From: Parapristionchus giblindavisi | Taxonomy: Eukaryota > Nematoda > Chromadorea > Rhabditida > Diplogasteridae | Assembly (NCBI GenBank): GCA_943737045.1 | Contig: CALSFV010000006.1 | Location: 1,550,001-1,614,000, forward strand | DNA length: 64,000 nt | Direction of reading: 5' to 3' | Shown: positions 49,311-63,700 of the stretch, piece by piece | How positions within the stretch are numbered: position 1 is the stretch's first letter | How the letters are laid out: every line of letters begins with the position of its first letter | The notes under the pieces: model-generated | What the model was told of the DNA's origin: nothing | Database searches by the model: none | What the model saw: the letters and a program-made list of their open reading frames with translations, nothing else | Program-made: the position numbers and the translations under genes

Positions 49311-52300
49311 TATTACCTTGTGGAGTTTACATCGCTGTAGGCCAATCAATATGAGGAGCGAAGGCCTCATACTTCTCGAAAGACTCGGTCTGAAACAATA
49401 GATATATAATTAAATCCATTATTTTCGTCTTCATCACAAATACAGTATCATAATACGATACAGTACTGAGAGAAGATCAAAGATTAAAATCACAACAGCA
49501 CGTAAACATCTTTATTCGATATCGGTCAATCAATAATTCACTGCATTACCTTGTGGAGTTTACATCGCTGTAGATCAATAAATATGATGCGTGAAGGCCT
49601 CATACTTCTCGAAAGACTCGGTCTGAAACAATAGATATATAATTAAATCCGTTATTTTCGTCTTCATCACAAATACAGTATAATAATACGATACAGTACT
49701 GAGAGAAGATTTAAGATTAAAATCACAACAACACAAAAACATCTTTATTCGGTATCGGTCAATCAATAATTCACTGTATTACCTTGTGGAGTTTACATCG
49801 CTGTAGACCAATCAATATGAGGAGTGAAGGCCTCATGCTTCTCGAAAGACTCGGTCTGAAACAATTGATATATAATTAAATCCATTATGTTCGTCTTCAT
49901 CACAAATACAGTATCATAATACGATAAAGTACTGAGAGAAGATTTAAGATTAAAATCACAACAACACAAAAACATCTTTATTCGGTATCGGTCAATCAAT
50001 AATTCACTGTATTACCTTGTGGAGTTTACATCGCTGTAGGCCAATCAATATGAGGAGCGAAGGCCTCATACTTCTCGAAAGACTCGGTCTGAAACAATAG
50101 ATATATAATTAAATCCATTATTTTCGTCTTCATCACAAATACAGTATCATAATACGATACAGTTCTGAGACAAGATTTAAGATTAAAATCACAACAACAC
50201 GTAAACATCTTTATTCGATATCGGTCAATCAATAATTCACTGCATTACCTTGTGGAGTTTACATCGCTGTAGACCAATCAATATGAGGAGTGAAGGCCTC
50301 ATGCTTCTCGAAAGACTCGGTCTGAAACAATAGATATATAATTAAATCCATTATATTCGTCTTCATCACAAATAGAGTATCATTATACGATACAGTACTG
50401 AGAGAAGATCAAAGATCACAACAACACATAAACATCTTTATTCGGTATCGGTCAATCAATAATTCACTGTATTACATTGTGGAGTTTACATCGCTGTAGA
50501 CCAATCAATATGAGGAGCGAAGGCCTCATACTTCTCGAAAGACTCGGTCTGAAACAATAGATATATAATTAAATCCATTATTTTCGTCTTCATCACAAAT
50601 ACAGTATCATAATACGATACAGTACTGAGAGAAGATCAAAGATTAAAATCACAACAACACGTAAACATCTTTATTCGGTATCGGTCAATCAATAATTCAC
50701 TGCATTACCTTGTGGAGTTTACATCGCTGTAGATCAATAAATATGATGCGTGAAGGCCTCATACTTCTTCAAAGACTCGGTCTGAAACAATAGATATATA
50801 ATTAAATCCATTATTTTCGTCTTCATCACAAAACAGTATCATAATACGATACAGTACTGAGAGAAGATCAAAGATTAAAATCACAACAACACATAAACAT
50901 CTTTATTCGGTATCGGTCAATCATTAATTCACTGTATTACCTTGTGGAGTTTACATCGCTGTAGGCCAATCAATATGAGGAGCGAAGGCCTCATACTTCT
51001 CGAAAGACTCGGTCTGAAACAATAGATATATAATTAAATCCATTATTTTCGTCTTCATCACAAATACAGTATCATAATACGATACAGTACTGAGAGAAGA
51101 TCAAAGATTAAAATCACAACAGCACGTAAACATCTTTATTCGATATCGGTCAATCAATAATTCACTGCATTACCTTGTGGAGTTTACATCGCTGTAGATC
51201 AATAAATATGATGCGTGAAGGCCTCATACTTCTCGAAAGACTCGGTCTGAAACAATAGATATATAATTAAATCCGTTATTTTCGTCTTCATCACAAATAC
51301 AGTATAATAATACGATACAGTACTGAGAGAAGATTTAAGATTAAAATCACAACAACACAAAAACATCTTTATTCGGTATCGGTCAATCAATAATTCACTG
51401 TATTACCTTGTGGAGTTTACATCGCTGTAGACCAATCAATATGAGGAGTGAAGGCCTCATGCTTCTCGAAAGACTCGGTCTGAAACAATTGATATATAAT
51501 TAAATCCATTATGTTCGTCTTCATCACAAATACAGTATCATAATACGATAAAGTACTGAGAGAAGATTTAAGATTAAAATCACAACAACACAAAAACATC
51601 TTTATTCGGTATCGGTCAATCAATAATTCACTGTATTACCTTGTGGAGTTTACATCGCTGTAGGCCAATCAATATGAGGAGCGAAGGCCTCATACTTCTC
51701 GAAAGACTCGGTCTGAAACAATAGATATATAATTAAATCCATTATGTTCGTCTTCATCACAAATACAGTATCATAATACGATACATTACTGAGAGAAGAT
51801 TTAAGATTAAAATCACAACAACACGTTAACATCTTTATTCGATATCGGTCAATCAATAATTCACTGTATTACATTGTGGAGTTTACATCGCTGTAGATCA
51901 ATAAATATGATGCGTGAAGGCCTCATACTTCTCGAAAGACTCGGTCTGAAACTATAGATATATAATTAAATCCATTATGTTCGTCTTCATCACAAATACA
52001 GTATCATAATACGATACAGTACTGAGAGAAGATTTAAGATTAAAATCACAACAACACAAAAACATCTTTATTCGATATCGGTCAATCAATAATTCACTGC
52101 ATTACCTTGTGGAGTTTACATCGCTGTAGATCAATAAATATGATGCGTGAAGGCCTCATACTTCTCGAAAGACTCGGTCTGAAACTATAGATATATAATT
52201 AAATCCATTATGTTCGTCTTCATCACAAATACAGTATAATAATACGATACAGTACTGAGAGAAGATTTAAGATTAAAATCACAACAACACAAAAACATCT

Positions 52301-53645
52301 TTATTCGGTATCGGTCAATCAATAATTCACTGTATTACTTTGTGGAGTTTACATCGCTGTAGACCAATCAATATGAGAAGCGAAGGCCTCATACTACTCG
52401 AAAGACTCGGTCTGAAACCATAGATATATAATTAAATCCATTATTTTCGTCTTCATCACAAATACAGTATCATAATACGATACAGTACTGAGACAAGATT
52501 TAAGATTAAAATCACAACAACACGTAAACATCTTTATTCGATATCGGTCAATCAATAATTCACTGCATTACCTTGTGGAGTTTACATCGCTGTAGACCAA
52601 TCAATATGAGGAGTGAAGGCCTCATGCTTCTCGAAAGACTCGGTCTGAAACAATAGATATATAATTAAATCCATTATATTCGTCTTCATCACAAATAGAG
52701 TATCATTATACGATACAGTACTGAGAGAAGATCAAAGATCACAACAACACATAAACATCTTTATTCGGTATCGGTCAATCAATAATTCACTGTATTACAT
52801 TGTGGAGTTTACATCGCTGTAGACCAATCAATATGAGGAGCGAAGGCCTCATACTTCTCGAAAGACTCGGTCTGAAACAATAGATATATAATTAATTCCA
52901 TTATTTTCGTCTTCATCACAAATACAGTATCATAATACGATACAGTACTGAGAGAAGATCAAAGATTAAAATCACAACAACACGTAAACATCTTTATTCG
53001 GTATCGGTCAATCAATAATTCACTGCATTACCTTGTGGAGTTTACATCGCTGTAGATCAATAAATATGATGCGTGAAGGCCTCATACTTCTGGAAAGACT
53101 CGGTCTGAAACAATAGATATATAATTAAATCCATTATTTTCGTCTTCATCACAAAACAGTATCATAATACGATACAGTACTGAGAGAAGATCAAAGATTA
53201 AAATCACAACAACACATAAACATCTTTATTCGGTATCGGTCAATCAATAATTCACTGTATTACCTTGTGGAGTTTACATCGCTGTAGGCCAATCAATATG
53301 AGGAGCGAAGGCCTCATACTTCTCGAAAGACTCGGTCTGAAACAATAGATATATAATTAAATCCATTATTTTCGTCTTCATCACAAATCCAGTATCATAA
53401 TACGATACAGTACTGAGAGAAGATCAAAGATTAAAATCACAACAGCACGTAAACATCTTTATTCGATATCGGTCAATCAATAATTCACTGCATTACCTTG
53501 TGGAGTTTACATCGCTGTAGATCAATAAATATGATGCGTGAAGGCCTCATACTTCTTCAAAGACTCGGTCTGAAACAATAGATATATAATTAAATCCATT
53601 ATTTTCGTCTTCATCACAAAACAGTATCATAATACGATACAGTAC

Positions 53646-53648
53646 TGA
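53646..53648. repeat. E3 target-site duplication (left TGA)
   Basis: The uninterrupted satellite reads AGTACTGAGAGAAG. Here AGTACTGA is followed by the element, and the sequence restarts with TGAGAGAAG at 54081. The duplicated TGA sits in CTGAG, matching the CTNAG target with TNA duplication known for Tc4/Tc5-type elements of Caenorhabditis. Confidence 0.85.
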
Positions 53649-53833
53649 CAAGGGGATGGTCGCAACTGGTCCTGGCCATATGAGATGACAATAGCATGAC
53701 TAGGATCAGTTTTCCATGCTGATTACGACTCCGTTTTCAGAAAGTGCCTAATCGACCTGATTTTCGAGAAAATCGGTATTTTAATTCGGAAATTCGTGTG
53801 GTTCCCTGCGCAAACCGTCCGGGAGGGCTGGTG
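53649..53833 (+). repeat. E3 left inverted-repeat arm
   Basis: Pairs with the reverse complement of about 53885-54080. The first 34 or so bases pair perfectly. Scattered mismatches follow (e.g. GATGACAATAGC against GATGGCAATAAC), and beyond GAAAATCGGTATT pairing weakens. Confidence 0.8.
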
Positions 53834-53884
53834 AACTCATCTATAAACTCTCGTAGTAGTCTAGCTTTAACCACCGGATCTTTC

Positions 53885-54080
53885 CGATGCAATCCAGATA
53901 GTTTGTGGGGGAAACTACACGAAATTTCGAATTAACAAGCCAAATTTCAATACCGATTTTCTCGAAAATCAGGTCGATTAGGCACTTTCTGAAAACGGAT
54001 TCGTAATCAGCATCGAAAACTGATCCTAGCCATGTTATTGCCATCTCATATGGCCAGGACCAGTTGCGACCATCCCCTTG
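53885..54080 (-). repeat. E3 right inverted-repeat arm
   Basis: Reverse-complement partner of the left arm, ending CATCCCCTTG. It carries an additional stretch (AACAAGCCAAATTTC region, 53934-53948) missing from the left arm. The loop between the arms (about 53834-53884) is unpaired and has no recognisable content. Confidence 0.75.
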
Positions 54081-57000
54081 TGAGAGAAGATCAAAGATTA
54101 AAATCACAACAACACATAAACATCTTTATTCGGTATCGGTCAATCAATAATTCACTGTATTACCTTGTGGAGTTTACATCGCTGTAGGCCAATCAATATG
54201 AGGAGCGAAGGCCTCATACTTCTCGAAAGACTCGGTCTGAAACAATAGATATATAATTAAATCCATTATTTTCGTCTTCATCACAAATACAGTATCATAA
54301 TACGATACAGTACTGAGAGAAGATCAAAGATTAAAATCACAACAGCACGTAAACATCTTTATTCGATATCGGTCAATCAATAATTCACTGCATTACCTTG
54401 TGGAGTTTACATCGCTGTAGATCAATAAATATGATGCGTGAAGGCCTCATACTTCTCGAAAGACTCGGTCTGAAACAATAGATATATAATTAAATCCGTT
54501 ATTTTCGTCTTCATCACAAATACAGTATAATAATACGATACAGTACTGAGAGAAGATTTAAGATTAAAATCACAACAACACAAAAACATCTTTATTCGGT
54601 ATCGGTCAATCAATAATTCACTGTATTACCTTGTGGAGTTTACATCGCTGTAGACCAATCAATATGAGGAGTGAAGGCCTCATGCTTCTCGAAAGACTCG
54701 GTCTGAAACAATTGATATATAATTAAATCCATTATGTTCGTCTTCATCACAAATACAGTATCATAATACGATAAAGTACTGAGAGAAGATTTAAGATTAA
54801 AATCACAACAACACAAAAACATCTTTATTCGGTATCGGTCAATCAATAATTCACTGTATTACCTTGTGGAGTTTACATCGCTGAAGGCCAATCAATATGA
54901 GGAGCGAAGGCCTCATACTTCTCGAAAGACTCGGTCTGAAACAATAGATATATAATTAAATCCATTATGTTCGTCTTCATCACAAATACAGTATCATAAT
55001 ACGATACATTACTGAGAGAAGATTTAAGATTAAAATCACAACAACACGTTAACATCTTTATTCGATATCGGTCAATCAATAATTCACTGTATTACATTGT
55101 GGAGTTTACATCGCTGTAGATCAATAAATATGATGCGTGAAGGCCTCATACTTCTCGAAAGACTCGGTCTGAAACTATAGATATATAATTAAATCCATTA
55201 TGTTCGTCTTCATCACAAATACAGTATCATAATACGATACAGTACTGAGAGAAGATTTAAGATTAAAATCACAACAACACAAAAACATCTTTATTCGGTA
55301 TCGGTCAATCAATAATTCACTGTATTACCTTGTGGAGTTTACATCGCTGTAGGCCAATCAATATGAGGAGCGAAGGCCTCATACTTCTCGAAAGACTCGG
55401 TCTGAAACAATAGATATATAATTAAATCCATTATGTTCGTCTTCATCACAAATACAGTATCATAATACGATACATTACTGAGAGAAGATTTAAGATTAAA
55501 ATCACAACAACACGTTAACATCTTTATTCGATATCGGTCAATCAATAATTCACTGTATTACATTGTGGAGTTTACATCGCTGTAGATCAATAAATATGAT
55601 GCGTGAAGGCCTCATACTTCTCGAAAGACTCGGTCTGAAACTATAGATATATAATTAAATCCATTATGTTCGTCTTCATCACAAATACAGTATCATAATA
55701 CGATACAGTACTGAGAGAAGATTTAAGATTAAAATCACAACAACACAAAAACATCTTTATTCGATATCGGTCAATCAATAATTCACTGTATACATTGTGG
55801 AGTTTACATCGCTGTAGATCAATAAATATGATGCGTGAAGGCCTCATACTTCTCGAAAGACTCGGTCTGAAACTATAGATATATAATTAAATCCATTATG
55901 TTCGTCTTCATCACAAAACAGTATCATAATACGATACAGTACTGAGAGAAGATCAAAGATTAAAATCACAACAACACATAAACATCTTTATTCGGTATCG
56001 GTCAATCAATAATTCACTGTATTACCTTGTGGAGTTTACATCGCTGTAGGCCAATCAATATGAGGAGCGAAGGCCTCATACTTCTCGAAAGACTCGGTCT
56101 GAAACAATAGATATATAATTAAATCCATTATTTTCGTCTTCATCACAAATACAGTATCATAATACGATACAGTACTGAGAGAAGATCAAAGATTAAAATC
56201 ACAACAGCACGTAAACATCTTTATTCGATATCGGTCAATCAATAATTCACTGCATTACCTTGTGGAGTTTACATCGCTGTAGATCAATAAATATGATGCG
56301 TGAAGGCCTCATACTTCTCGAAAGACTCGGTCTGAAACAATAGATATATAATTAAATCCGTTATTTTCGTCTTCATCACAAATACAGTATAATAATACGA
56401 TACAGTACTGAGAGAAGATTTAAGATTAAAATCACAACAACACAAAAACATCTTTATTCGGTATCGGTCAATCAATAATTCACTGTATTACCTTGTGGAG
56501 TTTACATCGCTGTAGACCAATCAATATGAGGAGTGAAGGCCTCATGCTTCTCGAAAGACTCGGTCTGAAACAATTGATATATAATTAAATCCATTATGTT
56601 CGTCTTCATCACAAATACAGTATCATAATACGATAAAGTACTGAGAGAAGATTTAAGATTAAAATCACAACAACACAAAAACATCTTTATTCGGTATCGG
56701 TCAATCAATAATTCACTGTATTACCTTGTGGAGTTTACATCGCTGAAGGCCAATCAATATGAGGAGCGAAGGCCTCATACTTCTCGAAAGACTCGGTCTG
56801 AAACAATAGATATATAATTAAATCCATTATGTTCGTCTTCATCACAAATACAGTATCATAATACGATACATTACTGAGAGAAGATTTAAGATTAAAATCA
56901 CAACAACACGTTAACATCTTTATTCGATATCGGTCAATCAATAATTCACTGTATTACATTGTGGAGTTTACATCGCTGTAGATCAATAAATATGATGCGT

Positions 57001-57778
57001 GAAGGCCTCATACTTCTCGAAAGACTCGGTCTGAAACTATAGATATATAATTAAATCCATTATGTTCGTCTTCATCACAAATACAGTATCATAATACGAT
57101 ACAGTACTGAGAGAAGATTTAAGATTAAAATCACAACAACACAAAAACATCTTTATTCGGTATCGGTCAATCAATAATTCACTGTATTACCTTGTGGAGT
57201 TTACATCGCTGTAGGCCAATCAATATGAGGAGCGAAGGCCTCATACTTCTCGAAAGACTCGGTCTGAAACAATAGATATATAATTAAATCCATTATGTTC
57301 GTCTTCATCACAAATACAGTATCATAATACGATACATTACTGAGAGAAGATTTAAGATTAAAATCACAACAACACGTTAACATCTTTATTCGATATCGGT
57401 CAATCAATAATTCACTGTATTACATTGTGGAGTTTACATCGCTGTAGATCAATAAATATGATGCGTGAAGGCCTCATACTTCTCGAAAGACTCGGTCTGA
57501 AACTATAGATATATAATTAAATCCATTATGTTCGTCTTCATCACAAATACAGTATCATAATACGATACAGTACTGAGAGAAGATTTAAGATTAAAATCAC
57601 AACAACACAAAAACATCTTTATTCGATATCGGTCAATCAATAATTCACTGTATACATTGTGGAGTTTACATCGCTGTAGATCAATAAATATGATGCGTGA
57701 AGGCCTCATACTTCTCGAAAGACTCGGTCTGAAACTATAGATATATAATTAAATCCATTATGTTCGTCTTCATCACAA
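54081..57778. repeat. Higher-order block: two tandem 1862-bp octamers
   Basis: 54081 to about 55916 recurs at 55943 to about 57778 (offset 1862, eight monomers with two one-base deletions). Shared markers are CGCTGAAGGCC (near 54881 and 56743) and CTGTATACATTG (near 55783 and 57645). The copies are nearly identical. The second copy begins where the first meets E3, but has no E3 at its own start. Confidence 0.82.
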
Positions 57779-60700
57779 ATACAGTATAATAATACGATAC
57801 AGTACTGAGAGAAGATTTAAGATTAAAATCACAACAACACAAAAACATCTTTATTCGGTATCGGTCAATCAATAATTCACTGTATTACTTTGTGGAGTTT
57901 ACATCGCTGTAGACCAATCAATATGAGAAGCGAAGGCCTCATACTACTCGAAAGACTCGGTCTGAAACCATAGATATATAATTAAATCCATTATTTTCGC
58001 CTTCATCACAAATACAGTATCATAATACGATACAGTACTGAGACAAGATTTAAGATTAAAATCACAACAACACGTAAACATCTTTATTCGATATCGGTCA
58101 ATCAATAATTCACTGCATTACCTTGTGGAGTTTACATCGCTGTAGACCAATCAATATGAGGAGTGAAGGCCTCATGCTTCTCGAAAGACTCGGTCTGAAA
58201 CAATAGATATATAATTAAATCCATTATATTCGTCTTCATCACAAATAGAGTATCATTATACGATACAGTACTGAGAGAAGATCAAAGATCACAACAACAC
58301 ATAAACATCTTTATTCGGTATCGGTCAATCAATAATTCACTGTATTACATTGTGGAGTTTACATCGCTGTAGACCAATCAATATGAGGAGCGAAGGCCTC
58401 ATACTTCTCGAAAGACTCGGTCTGAAACAATAGATATATAATTAATTCCATTATTTTCGTCTTCATCACAAATACAGTATCATAATACGATACAGTACTG
58501 AGAGAAGATCAAAGATTAAAATCACAACAACACGTAAACATCTTTATTCGGTATCGGTCAATCAATAATTCACTGCATTACCTTGTGGAGTTTACATCGC
58601 TGTAGATCAATAAATATGATGCGTGAAGGCCTCATACTTCTGGAAAGACTCGGTCTGAAACAATAGATATATAATTAAATCCATTATTTTCGTCTTCATC
58701 ACAAAACAGTATCATAATACGATACAGTACTGAGAGAAGATCAAAGATTAAAATCACAACAACACATAAACATCTTTATTCGGTATCGGTCAATCAATAA
58801 TTCACTGTATTACCTTGTGGAGTTTACATCGCTGTAGGCCAATCAATATGAGGAGCGAAGGCCTCATACTTCTCGAAAGACTCGGTCTGAAACAATAGAT
58901 ATATAATTAAATCCATTATTTTCGTCTTCATCACAAATACAGTATCATAATACGATACAGTACTGAGAGAAGATCAAAGATTAAAATCACAACAGCACGT
59001 AAACATCTTTATTCGATATCGGTCAATCAATAATTCACTGCATTACCTTGTGGAGTTTACATCGCTGTAGATCAATAAATATGATGCGTGAAGGCCTCAT
59101 ACTTCTCGAAAGACTCGGTCTGAAACCATAGATATATAATTAAATCCATTATTTTCGCCTTCATCACAAATACAGTATCATAATACGATACAGTACTGAG
59201 ACAAGATTTAAGATTAAAATCACAACAACACGTAAACATCTTTATTCGATATCGGTCAATCAATAATTCACTGCATTACCTTGTGGAGTTTACATCGCTG
59301 TAGACCAATCAATATGAGGAGTGAAGGCCTCATGCTTCTCGAAAGACTCGGTCTGAAACAATAGATATATAATTAAATCCATTATATTCGTCTTCATCAC
59401 AAATAGAGTATCATTATACGATACAGTACTGAGAGAAGATCAAAGATCACAACAACACATAAACATCTTTATTCGGTATCGGTCAATCAATAATTCACTG
59501 TATTACATTGTGGAGTTTACATCGCTGTAGACCAATCAATATGAGGAGCGAAGGCCTCATACTTCTCGAAAGACTCGGTCTGAAACAATAGATATATAAT
59601 TAAATCCGTTATTTTCGTCTTCATCACAAATACAGTATCATAATACGATACAGTACTGAGAGAAGATTTAAGATTAAAATCACAACAACACAAAAACATC
59701 TTTATTCGGTATCGGTCAATCAATAATTCACTGTATTACCTTGTGGAGTTTACATCGCTGTAGACCAATCAATATGAGGAGCGAAGGCCTCATACTACTC
59801 GAAAGACTCGGTCTGAAACAATAGATATATAATTAAATCCATTATTTTCGTCTTCATCACAAATACAGTATCATAATACGATACAGTACTGAGAGAAGAT
59901 TTAAGATTAAAATCACAACAACACGTAAACATCTTTATTCGATATCGGTCAATCAATAATTCACTGTATTACCTTGTGGAGTTTACATCGCTGTAGACCA
60001 ATCAATATGAGGAGCGAAGGCCTCATACTTCTCGAAAGACTCGGTCTGAAACAATTGATATATAATTAAATCCATTATGTTCGTCTTCATCACAAATACA
60101 GTATCATAATACGATACATTACTGAGAGAAGATTTAAGATTAAAATCACAACAACACAAAAACATCTTTATTCGGTATCGGTCAATCAATAATTCACTGT
60201 ATGACCTTGTGGAGTTTACATCGCTGTAGACCAATCAATATGAGGAGCGAAGGCCTCATACTTCTCGAAAGACTCGGTCTGAAACAATTGATATATAATT
60301 AAATCCATTATGTTCGTCTTCATCACAAATACAGTATCATAATACGATACAGTACTGAGAGAAGATTTAAGATTAAAATCACAACAACACAAAAACATCT
60401 TTATTCGGTATCGGTCAATCAAAAATTCACTGTATTACCTTGTGGAGTTTACATCGCTGTAGGCCAATCAATATGAGGAGCGAAGGCCTCATACTTCTCG
60501 AAAGACTCGGTCTGAAACAATAGATATATAATTAAATCCATTATGTTCGTCTTCATCACAAATACAGTATCATAATACGATACATTACTGAGAGAAGATT
60601 TAAGATTAAAATCACAACAACACGTAAACATCTTTATTCGATATCGGTCAATCAATAATTCACTGCATGACCTTGTGGAGTTTACATCGCTGTAGATCAA

Positions 60701-63700
60701 TAAATATGATGCGTGAAGGCCTCATACTTCTCGAAAGACTCGGTCTGAAACTATAGATATATAATTAAATCCATTATATTCGTCTTCATCACAAATAGAG
60801 TTTCATTATACGATATAGTACTGAGAGAAGATCAAAGATCACAACAACACATAAACAACTTTATTCGACATCGATCAATCAATAATTCACTGTATTACCT
60901 TGTGGAGTTTACATCGCTGTAGATCAATAAATATGATGCGTGAAGGCCTCATACTTCTCGAAAGACTCGGTCTGAAACAATAGATATATAATTAAATCCG
61001 TTATTTTCGTCTTCATCACAAATACAGTATCATAATACGATACAGTACTGAGAGAAGATTTAAGATTAAAATCACAACAACACAAAAACATCTTTATTCG
61101 GTATCGGTCAATCAATAATTCACTGTATTACCTTGTGGAGTTTACATCGCTGTAGACCAATCAATATGAGGAGCGAAGGCCTCATACTACTCGAAAGACT
61201 CGGTCTGAAACAATAGATATATAATTAAATCCATTATTTTCGTCTTCATCACAAATACAGTATCATAATACGATACAGTACTGAGAGAAGATTTAAGATT
61301 AAAATCACAACAACACGTAAACATCTTTATTCGATATCGGTCAATCAATAATTCACTGTATTACCTTGTGGAGTTTACATCGCTGTAGACCAATCAATAT
61401 GAGGAGCGAAGGCCTCATACTTCTCGAAAGACTCGGTCTGAAACAATTGATATATAATTAAATCCATTATTTTCGTCTTCATCACAAATACAGTATCATA
61501 ATACGATACAGTACTGAGAGAAGATTTAAGATTAAAATCACAACAACACGTAAACATCTTTATTCGATATCGGTCAATCAATAATTCACTGTATTACCTT
61601 GTGGAGTTTACATCGCTGTAGACCAATCAATATGAGGAGCGAAGGCCTCATACTTCTCGAAAGACTCGGTCTGAAACAATTGATATATAATTAAATCCAT
61701 TATGTTCGTCTTCATCACAAATACAGTATCATAATACGATACAGTACTGAGAGAAGATTTAAGATTAAAATCACAACAACACAAAAACATCTTTATTCGG
61801 TATCGGTCAATCAAAAATTCACTGTATTACCTTGTGGAGTTTACATCGCTGTAGGCCAATCAATATGAGGAGCGAAGGCCTCATACTTCTCGAAAGACTC
61901 GGTCTGAAACAATAGATATGTAATTAAATCCATTATGTTCGTCTTCATCACAAATACAGTATCATAATACGATACATTACTGAGAGAAGATTTAAGATTA
62001 AAATCACAACAACACGTTAACATCTTTATTCGATATCGGTCAATCAATAATTCACTGTATTACATTGTGGAGTTTACATCGCTGTAGATCAATAAATATG
62101 ATGCGTGAAGGCCTCATACTTCTCGAAAGACTCGGTCTGAAACTATAGATATATAATTAAATCCATTATGTTCGTCTTCATCACAAATACAGTATCATAA
62201 TACGATACAGTACTGAGAGAAGATTTAAGATTAAAATCACAACAACACAAAAACATCTTTATTCGATATCGGTCAATCAATAATTCACTGTATTACCTTG
62301 TGGAGTTTACATCGCTGTAGATCAATAAATATGATGCGTGAAGGCCTCATACTTCTCGAAAGACTCGGTCTGAAACTATAGATATATAATTAAATCCATT
62401 ATGTTCGTCTTCATCACAAATACAGTATAATAATACGATACAGTACTGAGAGAAGATTTAAGATTAAAATCACAACAACACAAAAACATCTTTATTCGGT
62501 ATCGGTCAATCAATAATTCACTGTATTACTTTGTGGAGTTTACATCGCTGTAGACCAATCAATATGAGAAGCGAAGGCCTCATACTACTCGAAAGACTCG
62601 GTCTGAAACCATAGATATATAATTAAATCCATTATTTTCGTCTTCATCACAATTACAGTATCATAATACGATACAGTACTGAGACAAGATTTAAGATTAA
62701 AATCACAACAACACGTAAACATCTTTATTCGATATCGGTCAATCAATAATTCACTGCATTACCTTGTGGAGTTTACATCGCTGTAGACCAATCAATATGA
62801 GGAGTGAAGGCCTCATGCTTCTCGAAAGACTCGGTCTGAAACAATAGATATATAATTAAATCCATTATATTCGTCTTCATCACAAATAGAGTATCATTAT
62901 ACGATACAGTACTGAGAGAAGATCAAAGATCACAACAACACATACACATCTTTATTCGGTATCGGTCAATCAATAATTCACTGTATTACATTGTGGAGTT
63001 TACATCGCTGTAGACCAATCAATATGAGGAGCGAAGGCCTCATACTTCTCGAAAGACTCGGTCTGAAACAATAGATATATAATTAAATCCATTATTTTCG
63101 TCTTCATCACAAATACAGTATCATAATACGATACAGTACTGAGAGAAGATCAAAGATTAAAATCACAACAACACGTAAACATCTTTATTCGGTATCGGTC
63201 AATCAATAATTCACTGCATTACCTTGTGGAGTTTACATCGCTGTAGATCAATAAATATGATGCGTGAAGGCCTCATACTTCTGGAAAGACTCGGTCTGAA
63301 ACAATAGATATATAATTAAATCCATTATTTTCGTCTTCATCACAAAACAGTATCATAATACGATACAGTACTGAGAGAAGATCAAAGATTAAAATCACAA
63401 CAACACATAAACATCTTTATTCGATATCGGTCAATCAATAATTCACTGTATTACCTTGTGGAGTTTACATCGCTGTAGACCAATCAATATGAGGAGCGAA
63501 GGCCTCATACTTCTCGAAAGACTCGGTCTGAAACAATTGATATATAATTAAATCCATTATTTTCGTCTTCATCACAAATACAGTATCATAATACGATACA
63601 GTACTGAGAGAAGATTTAAGATTAAAATCACAACAACACGTAAACATCTTTATTCGATATCGGTCAATCAATAATTCACTGTATTACCTTGTGGAGTTTA

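Larger units (their letters stand above)
22370..53648. repeat. 233-bp satellite array, segment 3
   Basis: About 31 kb of uninterrupted same-orientation monomers. It resumes exactly where E2 broke the monomer (TTATTCGGTATCGG) and runs to the E3 insertion in AGTACTGAGAG. It holds several nested higher-order blocks, listed separately. Shared private variants link distant copies: GATAAAGTACT near 39238, 41331, 42028, 43652, 47370, 49924 and 51547; CACAAAACAG (one-base deletion); and ATTATGTCGTC (one-base deletion). Confidence 0.98.
53649..54080. mobile_element. E3: 432-bp palindromic Tc4/Tc5-like MITE
   Basis: Ends are CAAGGGGATGGTCGCAACTG and its exact reverse complement. The arms pair for about 150 bases with few mismatches, then more loosely to about 185 bases, where the right arm has about 13 extra bases. 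A TGA duplication in a CTGAG target flanks it. Established knowledge: Tc4 and Tc5 duplicate TNA in CTNAG, and as I recall Tc5-type ends begin CAAGGG. There is no transposase; the two short open frames inside (53744-53935 and 53841-54107) are products of the palindrome and the flank. It would depend on a transposase supplied elsewhere. Confidence 0.85.

Noticed and set aside
53744..54107. Open frames in E3 (53744-53935 plus, 53841-54107 minus)
   Set aside because: They lie across the palindrome and, for the minus-strand frame, run into the flanking satellite. They are short and have no transposase motif.
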